DNA of 64,000 nucleotides from Pantoea alfalfae (GTDB lineage Bacteria; Pseudomonadota; Gammaproteobacteria; Enterobacterales; Enterobacteriaceae): NCBI RefSeq assembly GCF_019880205.1, contig NZ_CP082292.1, positions 3,658,001 to 3,722,000 of the forward strand, read 5' to 3'. Shown piece by piece: positions 36,075 to 43,488 of this stretch (position 1 is its first letter; each line of letters starts with the position of its first letter). The notes under the pieces were generated by a model. It saw only the letters and a program-made list of their open reading frames with translations, ran no database searches and was not told where the DNA came from. The position numbers and the translations under genes were made by a program.

Positions 36075-37025
36075 TTAAATTTTCTTCAACATGGCAGGAA
36101 CATTAACATCCTGCACTGTAACGCCCGGGCTCTGCGTTCCGCGGCGGTCCTGAATCCACATATCTCCCATCATCTGGTTTAAACCACGATCTAATCCGGT
36201 AACCAGCCCTGCACCTGGGGTGAAGGTCAGTTCGCCAAAGTAGATATGCTCGTCATGGATATACCAATCCACACGCACGTAGTCGAAATCGCTGGCCAGC
36301 TTCTTGCTCAGTTCGAGCGCATGTTCCAGTGACGGCATAATCGGTGACACATCCAGCCCGGTATCGCGAATCTTGTGATAGGCCTCATTGAGGTTATTCA
36401 CGTAGAAGTTCATCGACAGCAGCGGCTGGCAGCGGTTGTAGATTACCTGCAGCACATATTCGAACCTGCCATCACGCTTGTTGAACATATGGAATTTGTA
36501 ATCGATCGGCGCGCTTTTGCCATCACCAATGTACTTCTCAACCAGGATGCGTGGCTTGATGTAGCGGTAGTGAATCTCGCGCGCTTCATTGGCGAAATCG
36601 GTCTTCAGCCAGCGATAGCAGTCATGAATGATCTGCTGCTTGCGCAACGCGTCCGGCTCTTCCAGCAGTATTTCTACCATGTTGGAGGCGTGGTTCGGCT
36701 TGATCACCGTTCCCTTCCAGCAAGGCAGGCTGTTCAGCGTGGTCGGGTCAGTGGTTTCGTGTACCAGCGGGATCAGGTACTCATTACCGATTTTTTCAGC
36801 AATGAATTCGCGTACCGAGTACTTATCTGACAGACGACCGTAGTTCTGGTAATCGCCGAAGATAAACTTACGGTACAACACCTTCTCGTTGAACACTTTT
36901 GGCTGACGCAGATTGGGCAGCTTTCTGAACTTATGGAAGTAGTAGATGCGGTCCTGATAAGCCCAGGGCATCTTCTTGATAAAGTACTGCACACTTTTTC
37001 TGAGTTCTTCTTTCAACTTGAGCAT
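36075..37025 (-). CDS. TupA-like ATP-grasp protein (putative amidoligase, surface polysaccharide)
   Basis: A 316-residue protein resembling the TupA-like ATP-grasp family, found in polysaccharide clusters and named after the teichuronopeptide protein TupA. Seen features are the start KKMPWAYQDRIYYFHKFRKLPNLRQPKVFNEKVLYRK, WKGTVIKPNHASNMV (about residues 103-117, nucleotide-binding lysine), PRILVEKYIGDGK, and FDYVRVDWYIHDEHIYFGELTFTPGAGL with an acidic metal-binding end, as in ATP-grasp ligases. The ATG at 37025 has GAGG before it; an earlier ATG at 37037 overlaps the flippase stop but lacks a ribosome site. It is second in an operon with a flippase. It probably joins an amino acid or similar group to a glycan; substrate unknown. 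Confidence 0.75.
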   Translation of the reverse strand: MLKLKEELRKSVQYFIKKMPWAYQDRIYYFHKFRKLPNLRQPKVFNEKVLYRKFIFGDYQNYGRLSDKYSVREFIAEKIGNEYLIPLVHETTDPTTLNSLPCWKGTVIKPNHASNMVEILLEEPDALRKQQIIHDCYRWLKTDFANEAREIHYRYIKPRILVEKYIGDGKSAPIDYKFHMFNKRDGRFEYVLQVIYNRCQPLLSMNFYVNNLNEAYHKIRDTGLDVSPIMPSLEHALELSKKLASDFDYVRVDWYIHDEHIYFGELTFTPGAGLVTGLDRGLNQMMGDMWIQDRRGTQSPGVTVQDVNVPAMLKKI

Positions 37026-37033
37026 ATCTGACC

Positions 37034-38290
37034 TCATTTGTATGTTTTGTAGTTGAGTGAGGAAACCTGAATCTTTTGAATGACGCCGTTTTTAAAGAAG
37101 TAATTCATTACGGTCAGGGACAAAAGTTCTGAAAGGAAAACGCTCCACGCGGCCCCCATGATGCCGTGACCCTGGATCAACCACCAGGAGAGCGGCAGAC
37201 TGATGACCATCAGGCAGATGATTTTCCTCAGCAAGTAGTTAAATCCTCCCTCTTTGACCATGTAGCGATACGCTACGGTCCCCATTGCCGAAAAGCTGGT
37301 CGCTATCGACAGCAACGTAATGAGACTTCCTGACTGTGTGTATTCCGGTCCGTACAACGCGATGATGATTTGCTCGCCGTAAAGCGAAATGACAAGCAGC
37401 ATCAGCAATGAAACCGCCATAACGTAGCCATTGAGCCGGGCAGCCAGCTTAATGGCGACCTCGCCGCGCTCCCTGAAGATTTCAGTGAAGCAGGAGGTGA
37501 TAAGCGCAACCGGGATAAAAATCCAGGAGGCGGAGATAGTATTCGCCGCCGCAAAGAGACCGAGGTCGCGCGCAGGCGCCGTGCCTGCCAGAAACATCTG
37601 CGCCGCTTTGACCTGCACCGAGATAAAGATGCTGGAGATCGCCAGCGGCAGACCGGCATACATCAGATAGCGCAGATAGGCGGTGCGCTTTTCGCGCGGT
37701 GGCATCTGATCCTGGTGGTCCTGATAGAAGTTGTGACGCTTGATCAGGTAAGGCACCAGTGTCACGGCAACAATCGACAGCGTCAGCCAGAGCGGATTAA
37801 GACGCAGCCAGGCCACGGTAAAGCTGATGCCGAAACTCAGCAGCATGCCCACAGCGTTAGCGATAGTGTTAAGACGCGAGGCAAGACGCGCGTTGTTATA
37901 AACGCTGAAGGTGTCCTGGGTGACAAAAACCGAGGCAACAAATGAGGCCAGTGCAAACGCCAGGAAGTTTTCCTGCATGTTGTACCAGACCCAAATTAAG
38001 ACTGGCACCGAAGTGACCAGCAATAGCACCATGCGCAGCGTACGGGCGATGGTCATCAGTCGAAGACCTTTCGACGCATTTTTGCTGACGCGCTTAAACA
38101 GAATAGTTTCGGTGCCAAAGATTGCGACGGTTTGCACCATTGCAAAAAGTGAAGTAGAAAACGCCATCTGGCCAAACACCGTTGGACCAAAGGATTTAGC
38201 CACGTAAGACGTCACAAAAATGACGCCAAAAACGGAGATGATCTTCTCAGACATCATCCAGGCGGCATTAGACATTACGCTCAATTTCAT
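37034..38290 (-). CDS. oligosaccharide flippase (Wzx/MOP superfamily)
   Basis: A 418-residue inner-membrane protein with 12 or so hydrophobic segments, of the polysaccharide export (MOP/Wzx) type. It begins MKLSVMSNAAWMMSEKIISVFGVIFVTSYVAKSFGPTVFGQMAFSTSLFAMVQT, the usual N-terminal pattern of O-antigen and exopolysaccharide flippases. The ATG at 38290 follows AAGGAAGAG; an in-frame TTG at 38314 is less likely. It would move a lipid-linked sugar across the inner membrane. It is first in an operon with a TupA-like ATP-grasp gene, with no glycosyltransferase or polymerase gene nearby, so the sugar must be made elsewhere. Both genes appear richer in A+T than the flanking backbone by eye. Confidence 0.82.
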   Translation of the reverse strand: MKLSVMSNAAWMMSEKIISVFGVIFVTSYVAKSFGPTVFGQMAFSTSLFAMVQTVAIFGTETILFKRVSKNASKGLRLMTIARTLRMVLLLVTSVPVLIWVWYNMQENFLAFALASFVASVFVTQDTFSVYNNARLASRLNTIANAVGMLLSFGISFTVAWLRLNPLWLTLSIVAVTLVPYLIKRHNFYQDHQDQMPPREKRTAYLRYLMYAGLPLAISSIFISVQVKAAQMFLAGTAPARDLGLFAAANTISASWIFIPVALITSCFTEIFRERGEVAIKLAARLNGYVMAVSLLMLLVISLYGEQIIIALYGPEYTQSGSLITLLSIATSFSAMGTVAYRYMVKEGGFNYLLRKIICLMVISLPLSWWLIQGHGIMGAAWSVFLSELLSLTVMNYFFKNGVIQKIQVSSLNYKTYK

Positions 38291-38814
38291 CGACTCTTCC
38301 TTAGTATTACTCAACTACAACCGCTTCGGTACAACATCCCTGTAACGAATTAATAAGCGCTCAGTGGGCCTGGCGAAAATGTATGACTTCAGACCAAGCT
38401 GGTCCGAAAATTGAGATGTAAATCATGATCCGGAGAGTGAATTCAGGATAATTCTTATTATAAATGGCGCGAATCACTTCAAATGGAAACGATTTCAGGC
38501 TGAAAATAAAACAACCTTAAAGAGCTATACCGGCATATTAATCAAGTCGGCGAAGCTAAATATCCAGTGTACGTAGAATTTTTTCGTATTTTGGATGCGA
38601 TGAATTTATAACAAAAACCCGCCTCCAGGAAGGCACGCTCCCCGGATAAGAATAAAATAAGATTTATCCCATGATGATATTTCTTCTAAATATCTTAATT
38701 TAGGCTTCGCAATTCAATTCGCGCACTTTAATACTGCCTTAATAAAATCTTACAGTGCCAGAAATTATTAAAGTCATTCTCATCCATTAATCGATAAGAA
38801 AGGTAAGAGCATTT
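38291..38814. other. AT-rich intergenic region between flippase and OrfA-like gene
   Basis: This 524-base divergent region is visibly AT-rich and holds no supportable gene. It must contain the promoter of the leftward flippase operon and that of the rightward OrfA-like gene. I found no insertion-sequence terminal repeats in it. Confidence 0.4.
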
Positions 38815-39210
38815 ATGAGAAAGTCACGATACAGCGAAGATCAAATCACAAATGCCATTAAAGCTTCTGAATCGGGCGTGAAAGTCAGAGAGATTTGTGA
38901 AGAGTTAGGCATCTCTGAAGCCACGTTCTATAGCTGGAAAAAGAAGTTTTCTGGGTTGTCTTCGGAAGAAGGCAGAAAAATCAAGGAGCTGGAAGAAAAA
39001 CTGCAGAATGTCACACGTGAACTGCAGACGCTCAATTCGGACAAAGAGATGCTGCAGAGCGTTCTGAAGCACTTCTTTACGACTAATGAAAAACGACAGG
39101 CTGTAGATTTCCTGCAGACCACCTTTGACATTGGCACCCGTCGCAGCTGCCGCTTATTAGATATCAGCCGCAGCGTATACCACTATCCGTCAGGCACGGA
39201 GAATCGCTAA
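38815..39210 (+). CDS. IS3-family OrfA-like DNA-binding protein, solitary
   Basis: A 131-residue protein. Residues 5-45 form the transposase helix-turn-helix of IS3 OrfA proteins (SEDQITNAIKASESGVKVREICEELGISEATFYSWKKKF), and residues 52-85 a coiled coil (IKELEEKLQNVTRELQTLNSDKEML). After these, VDFLQTTFDIGTRRSCRLLDISRSVYHY resembles the short second HTH that starts the OrfB part in the IS2/IS407 group. The catalytic integrase domain is absent and the frame ends cleanly. No terminal inverted repeats or target duplication were found. It may be an insertion remnant or a domesticated DNA-binding regulator. AAAGGTAAGAG precedes the ATG. Confidence 0.75.
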   Translation: MRKSRYSEDQITNAIKASESGVKVREICEELGISEATFYSWKKKFSGLSSEEGRKIKELEEKLQNVTRELQTLNSDKEMLQSVLKHFFTTNEKRQAVDFLQTTFDIGTRRSCRLLDISRSVYHYPSGTENR

Positions 39211-40077
39211 ACCTAATGCTACCGCGCTTTTTAGACTTAACGCTGAGATTTGTTCTTACCAGAAGAGATGAAGATCATTTAACAGGACAATTGCGGCCCC
39301 CTTTTCCGCTCCATTTATAACTAATGAATGGCTTCACAGCTAAGCTTCTTTTTTTGCGGTAAAATTGATTCACAACAGCAAAAGTCTCGCATTCCACGCC
39401 TTATCTTCCCCTCCCAATCCCCTTTATGCGGGATTGGGCCTTCCCTTTTTTAGTTTAGCCCTGCTAATCGTCGGAACTAAATCCTCTCAACACCATTAAG
39501 CCGCTTTAAACATCGCACAAACAATAATCACCGTACATTTGAGTTAATGGTGGCCCTGACTCAAATTTTGCGGTTGCGCTTTAATTCCCGATGATGGCTT
39601 TATTGCATTAACTTTCTCCAGGATTAATCCGGGTTAAATAGTTTATTGCTCCTTATCACTAACGTTATGGGTCTATCTTTTCACTCTCTTCATTGCACAT
39701 CATTGATGCCAGAGATTAATCTTTAATTAATAACGCAGCGGCGGAATTCTCTTACTCATTTATCACTGAGTGAAGTTAATGGTGGTTTTTAGTCCCCTTT
39801 TCTCAGGACCCTAACGCAATAAACAGCAGCGGATAAAAGCGTAACGTCCATAATGCTGCGCTATTTTTCCTGATTAATGACCGATATCTGACCAGTGAAA
39901 GGTTGCCAGAGCTGAAACAGACAACTTTCAGGTGCCAGAAAGGACCGTTTTTTTACTGACAAAGGAAGGATGAATGAGGTTATCGGAGAATACCGGACAA
40001 CAGTGCGGAACCATGAAATCGATTTCGCGGTATAAATCTGCCGAAGAGCGAGCAAATCAGGATAGGGTTTAATCTTA
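39211..40077. other. long AT-rich non-coding region with an orphan terminator
   Basis: About 870 bases with no supportable gene. CCCAATCCC-N8-GGGATTGGG (39413-39438) followed by CCTTCCCTTTTTT is a strong rightward terminator, about 200 bases after the OrfA-like stop; it could end that mRNA's long 3' region or a small RNA. AGTTAATGGTGG occurs twice, at 39542-39553 and 39774-39785. A minus-strand frame at 39861-40115 has no features. Confidence 0.5.
39413..39448 (+). terminator. orphan intrinsic terminator
   Basis: Perfect 9-bp stem CCCAATCCC/GGGATTGGG with an eight-base loop and a following T-rich run. The transcript it ends is not identified. Confidence 0.7.
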
Positions 40078-40106
40078 AAAAGCCGCGCGGTGTGTTGTCC
40101 GCGCGG
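40078..40106 (-). terminator. terminator of DMT exporter gene
   Basis: CCGCGCGG-N8-CCGCGCGG, preceded on plus by AAAAAG, gives a leftward stem followed by a T-run downstream of the exporter gene. Confidence 0.75.
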
Positions 40107-40133
40107 TAAAGGCATTCAGGTGAGTTTTACGGT

Positions 40134-41093
40134 TTACTCTTTAATCGTAACTACCTGCGGGTGCGGTTTGATGCGCATTGCCCAGATCACACCCGCCATC
40201 AGACAAACAATGCCTGTCAGGGTGAGCTGCGGCGGCCAGCGTTGATACCAGAGAAAAGTCCATAACAGGCCAAAGAGTATCTCGAAAACAATCAGCGGCC
40301 CCATCAGTACGGTGGGCAGACGCTGGCTGGCAGCATTCCAGCATAAGGTGCCAAGCCAGGAGCAGAGCAGGCCAATCGTCAGCATCAATGCGATGAATAC
40401 CGTGGGACGCGGCCCGAACGGCAGCGAAAAATCGGGCTGCTGCCAGGCGAGCTGAACGCTGACCAGCGCGTACAGGATCAGTGCCATCGGCAGCGTCACC
40501 AGCCCCTGCGCGGTAGCCCAGGTTGAGGGGCGCAGTTCAGGATGCGTGCGCAGCCAGCGGGCATTACGCAGCGGATACCAGGTCCAGCAGATTACCGCCA
40601 GCAGTGCCAGCACGATACCGGTCAGATAACGACTGAGATCCAGCGTGGCGCCCTGGCTCTGCAGCTCCGCTGCGTTCACGCAGAGCAAGCCAGCCGCCAT
40701 CATGACCAGTGCCGGGAACAGCCGCCGCCACGGCAGCCGTCCTTCAAGATGGCCATAACAGAGGTTAGCCGTGACGGCGATCACCACCGGCAGCGTGCCG
40801 ATAATCATGGTGGAGACCGGCCCGCCGGTACGCTGAATGGCGTTCGCCAGAAACGCATAGTAGAAGAGGTTTCCCACCAGCGAGAGCTTCACGGCCTCAA
40901 GCCAGTCAGCGCGTGACAGCTGACGCAGCCGACGACGGCTGTGCCAGGCCAGCGGCAGCGCAATCAGCCCAAACGCCACGTAACGTCCCGCCGATTGCAG
41001 GGCGCCAGGATAGTCCGGCACCAGCAGCGGCCCGACAAAGATCAGCCCCCACAGCAACCCGGCGGTGACGGCAAACATAATTCCCGCAAACAT
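40134..41093 (-). CDS. DMT-superfamily (EamA) transporter
   Basis: A 319-residue inner-membrane protein with ten hydrophobic segments in two EamA-type halves, as in drug/metabolite exporters. The first half has FAVTAGLLWGLIFVGPLLVPDYPGALQSAGRYVAFGLIALPL and ANAIQRTGGPVSTMIIGTLPVVIAV, and the second QRLPTVLMGPLIVFEILFGLLWTFLWYQRW. The ATG at 41093 (MFAGIMFAV) follows AAGGAAGAA and starts the first helix; an upstream in-frame ATG adds a hydrophilic stretch that overlaps the neighbour. It lies 77 bases downstream of an AraC gene on the same strand, and the two probably form a regulator-exporter unit. Substrate unknown. Confidence 0.85.
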   Translation of the reverse strand: MFAGIMFAVTAGLLWGLIFVGPLLVPDYPGALQSAGRYVAFGLIALPLAWHSRRRLRQLSRADWLEAVKLSLVGNLFYYAFLANAIQRTGGPVSTMIIGTLPVVIAVTANLCYGHLEGRLPWRRLFPALVMMAAGLLCVNAAELQSQGATLDLSRYLTGIVLALLAVICWTWYPLRNARWLRTHPELRPSTWATAQGLVTLPMALILYALVSVQLAWQQPDFSLPFGPRPTVFIALMLTIGLLCSWLGTLCWNAASQRLPTVLMGPLIVFEILFGLLWTFLWYQRWPPQLTLTGIVCLMAGVIWAMRIKPHPQVVTIKE

Positions 41094-41170
41094 GATTTCT
41101 TCCTTATACAGACTTTTGGCAGAGTGTGGCGGGTTCCGGCGGGAAATGCTTGTAGCAGATTGCGGTGTTA

Positions 41171-41998
41171 TCAAAGCTGGCGAACCTGCTTTTGATAGCG
41201 GCCCGGCGTAATGCCATAACGGTGAGCAAAGGCGCGGGTGAGATGAGCCTGATCGGTCAATCCAACCGCCGCCGCGACGCTGGCGGCCGCCTCACCTTGC
41301 GCCAGCCTTTGCTTGGCGTCATAGAGCCGGAAAGCCATCAGCATCTGATGCGGCGTAACGTGATAGTGCTGGCGAAAAGCACGTAAGAAGTGCCACGGCG
41401 ACAGTGAAGCCAGCGCGGCCAGCTCCTCCAGCCGCACCGGTTCTGCAAGGTTTGCGCGCAAAAAATCTCTGACCTGATCAAAACGATGCCGGGCATCGGG
41501 TCTGCGCTGTGAGGACATACGCGCCAGCGGACGGATTTGCAGCAGCAGCTCAGCAATCAGGCTCTGGCGCGCCAGTTCAGACTCTGCCTGCCAGAGTGCG
41601 GCAAGCGTGCGGGAGAGCGGCTGCGCCACGCGCGGATCGGTCAGCAGCGCCTCGTTAAACCACCAGCCGCGGTCGCCGGTCAGTTCATCCATCAGCTGCG
41701 GCTGAATGTAGATCATCTGATAGCGCCAGCCCTCTTCGCACGCTGACTCACCCGTGTGCAGCTCATCCGGGTTCATCATGACCAGTGAGTTCTCCGGCGC
41801 AGTATATTCGGTGCCGCGATAGCGAAAGCGCTGTGCGCCCGCTTCAATGGTGCCGATCCCAAAGGCTTCATGGGTATGAGGTTCAAAGGCATAGCGGGAG
41901 ATGTGGGCCTGATAGAGTTCCACACCCGGCAGCTCTGCGAGTTGCCGGAACCGGGCGCGATCTTTCTCACAGGGGAAACTTGCCGGAACACCGTCCAC
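41171..41998 (-). CDS. AraC-family regulator
   Basis: A 275-residue AraC-type regulator. The N-terminal AraC-binding cupin contains ISRYAFEPHTHEAFGIGTIEAGAQRFRYRG and ENSLVMMNPDELHTGE, and the C-terminal region has two helix-turn-helix motifs: RLEELAALASLSPWHFLRAFRQHYHVTPHQML and SVAAAVGLTDQAHLTRAFAHRYGITPGRY. The start is a GTG at 41998 with AGGAGAG before it; no good ATG lies nearby. It is upstream of the EamA exporter on the same strand, a common pairing in which the regulator controls amino-acid or metabolite export. It diverges from the hydrolase gene. Confidence 0.87.
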   Translation of the reverse strand: MDGVPASFPCEKDRARFRQLAELPGVELYQAHISRYAFEPHTHEAFGIGTIEAGAQRFRYRGTEYTAPENSLVMMNPDELHTGESACEEGWRYQMIYIQPQLMDELTGDRGWWFNEALLTDPRVAQPLSRTLAALWQAESELARQSLIAELLLQIRPLARMSSQRRPDARHRFDQVRDFLRANLAEPVRLEELAALASLSPWHFLRAFRQHYHVTPHQMLMAFRLYDAKQRLAQGEAAASVAAAVGLTDQAHLTRAFAHRYGITPGRYQKQVRQL

Positions 41999-42117
41999 TT
42001 CTCTCTCCTTATTTAACCAGTCTGCTAAGCATGCCTGCGACCGGGGCTAAAATGCAAAAGATTGCTATCTGCAACGCCGCGGGTAACACTGCTTTTTTCA
42101 GACGGATGGGGTTAAGC

Positions 42118-42639
42118 ATGGCACAGCGTGTGGCAGTGATTATCGATATGCAGAATGGGGTCTTCATCTCGCCGCGCTTCGACCAGGCGGGTCGGGTGGC
42201 GCAGATTAACCGACTGACTGAACGCGCCGATATCACCATTTTTATCCAGCACCGCGAAGGCGCGATGTGCGAGGGAAATGAAGCTTTTAATCTGCTGCCG
42301 GAACTGATTCAGCCTGCTGGCGCATATTACGTGACAAAAACCGCTTGCGACAGCTTCTGGCAGACTGAGCTGGCCGCACTGTTAAAGAAGCGGGCGGTGG
42401 AAGAGTTTGTGGTGTGCGGTTGTGCCACTGACTACTGTCTGGATACCACCATAAAAGTGGGTGCCAGTGCAGGTTATGCCATTACGGTTGCTGCGGATGC
42501 GCACACCACCGCCGATCGTCACTGGGTCAGCGCTGAAGCGTTGATAAACCAGCACAATGAGGTCTGGTCCTCATTGTCGATTCCCGGCAACGTGCCGCGT
42601 GTGCTGCGCACAGACGAGATTGTGGCGGAATGGTCGTAA
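42118..42639 (+). CDS. isochorismatase-like cysteine hydrolase
   Basis: A 173-residue isochorismatase-superfamily hydrolase. The N-terminus AQRVAVIIDMQNGVF carries the catalytic aspartate, a lysine lies in the YYVTKTACDSFW segment, and the nucleophile cysteine is in VVCGCATDYCLDTTIKVGASAGYAITVAADAHTT (about residues 100-133). The family includes nicotinamidases, ureidoacrylate hydrolases and genuine isochorismatases; the substrate cannot be assigned. The ATG at 42118 is chosen; an in-frame ATG four codons upstream is possible. It is a single gene, divergent from the AraC gene, ending at a shared terminator with ssb. Confidence 0.88.
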   Translation: MAQRVAVIIDMQNGVFISPRFDQAGRVAQINRLTERADITIFIQHREGAMCEGNEAFNLLPELIQPAGAYYVTKTACDSFWQTELAALLKKRAVEEFVVCGCATDYCLDTTIKVGASAGYAITVAADAHTTADRHWVSAEALINQHNEVWSSLSIPGNVPRVLRTDEIVAEWS

Positions 42640-42660
42640 CCGCCTGCGAAAGCCGCACAT

Positions 42661-42688
42661 AAAAAAGCCCGCATAAGCGGGCTTTTTT
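42661..42688. terminator. bidirectional terminator between hydrolase gene and ssb
   Basis: GCCCGC-ATAA-GCGGGC flanked by six A and six T residues. Confidence 0.88.
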
Positions 42689-42708
42689 ACACTCTCTGAC
42701 CAACAGAA

Positions 42709-43263
42709 TCAGAATGGAATATCGTCGTCGAAATCCATTGGTGGTTCGTTGTTGCTGCTGGCCGGCGCGCTCTGTGGCTGCTGTGGACGGGACTGCGCGC
42801 CACCACTGAACTGATTGTTGTTACCCTGCGGCTGCTGCGGCTGACCCCAACCATTGTTGTTGCCACCGCCCTGCGCGCCGCCACCTGCTGGTGCACCCGC
42901 GTTGCCGCCCTGCTGACGGCCACCCAGCATCTGCATAGTGCCGCCAACGTTGACCACGACTTCGGTGGTGTAACGTTCCTGGCCGCCCTGATCCTGCCAT
43001 TTACGGGTACGCAGCTGACCTTCGATGTAGACCTGCGACCCTTTTTTCAGGTATTCGCCTGCGACTTCAGCCAGTTTGCCAAACAGCACCACACGGTGCC
43101 ATTCAGTGATCTCTTTGTTTTCACCGGTCTGCTTGTCGCGCCAGCTTTCCGACGTAGCCAGCGTAATGTTGGCAACCGCGCCACCATTTGGCATGTAACG
43201 TACTTCCGGATCCTGACCCAGATTCCCGACAAGAATCACTTTGTTAACGCCACGACTGGCCAT
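42709..43263 (-). CDS. ssb: single-stranded DNA-binding protein
   Basis: A 184-residue SSB (178 in E. coli). The OB-fold occupies about residues 1-112 ([33 protein letters not shown], ending in [15 protein letters not shown]). A glycine/glutamine/asparagine-rich linker follows, and the acidic tip MDFDDDIPF that recruits repair and replication partners is complete. It protects single-stranded DNA at forks and repair sites as a homotetramer. It diverges from uvrA, with a LexA box between them. Confidence 0.96.
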   Translation of the reverse strand: MASRGVNKVILVGNLGQDPEVRYMPNGGAVANITLATSESWRDKQTGENKEITEWHRVVLFGKLAEVAGEYLKKGSQVYIEGQLRTRKWQDQGGQERYTTEVVVNVGGTMQMLGGRQQGGNAGAPAGGGAQGGGNNNGWGQPQQPQGNNNQFSGGAQSRPQQPQSAPASSNNEPPMDFDDDIPF

Positions 43264-43390
43264 GTTGCTGTCTCCCGATGAGTTAATGCATACAGTCTAA
43301 TCTATCAATTCTAACACGTCCTGCGGACTGTTTCCCACTTTCGAGCGGGGTTCCAGTTTTAATCCCTCTCCGCTTCCAGGCCTGAGAGTA

Positions 43391-43406
43391 CTGGATATAT
43401 ATTCAG
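43391..43406. promoter_or_regulatory. LexA box between ssb and uvrA
   Basis: CTGGATATATATTCAG matches the 16-bp SOS operator form CTG-N10-CAG with an AT-alternating centre. It serves uvrA and probably ssb, as in E. coli. Confidence 0.88.
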
Positions 43407-43488
43407 TCTATTTTTTGTGCCATAATGACACGTTTATTCTGGCCGTGTCGGCAAGGCACGGTGAGTGCAGCTAATCCGGGAAAGGTGA

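Noticed and set aside
38291-39450. Complete insertion sequence around the OrfA-like gene
   Set aside because: No terminal inverted repeats, target duplication or catalytic OrfB frame could be found.
39861-40115. Minus-strand frame of 84 codons in the long gap
   Set aside because: It runs through the DMT exporter terminator and has no ribosome site or recognisable motif.
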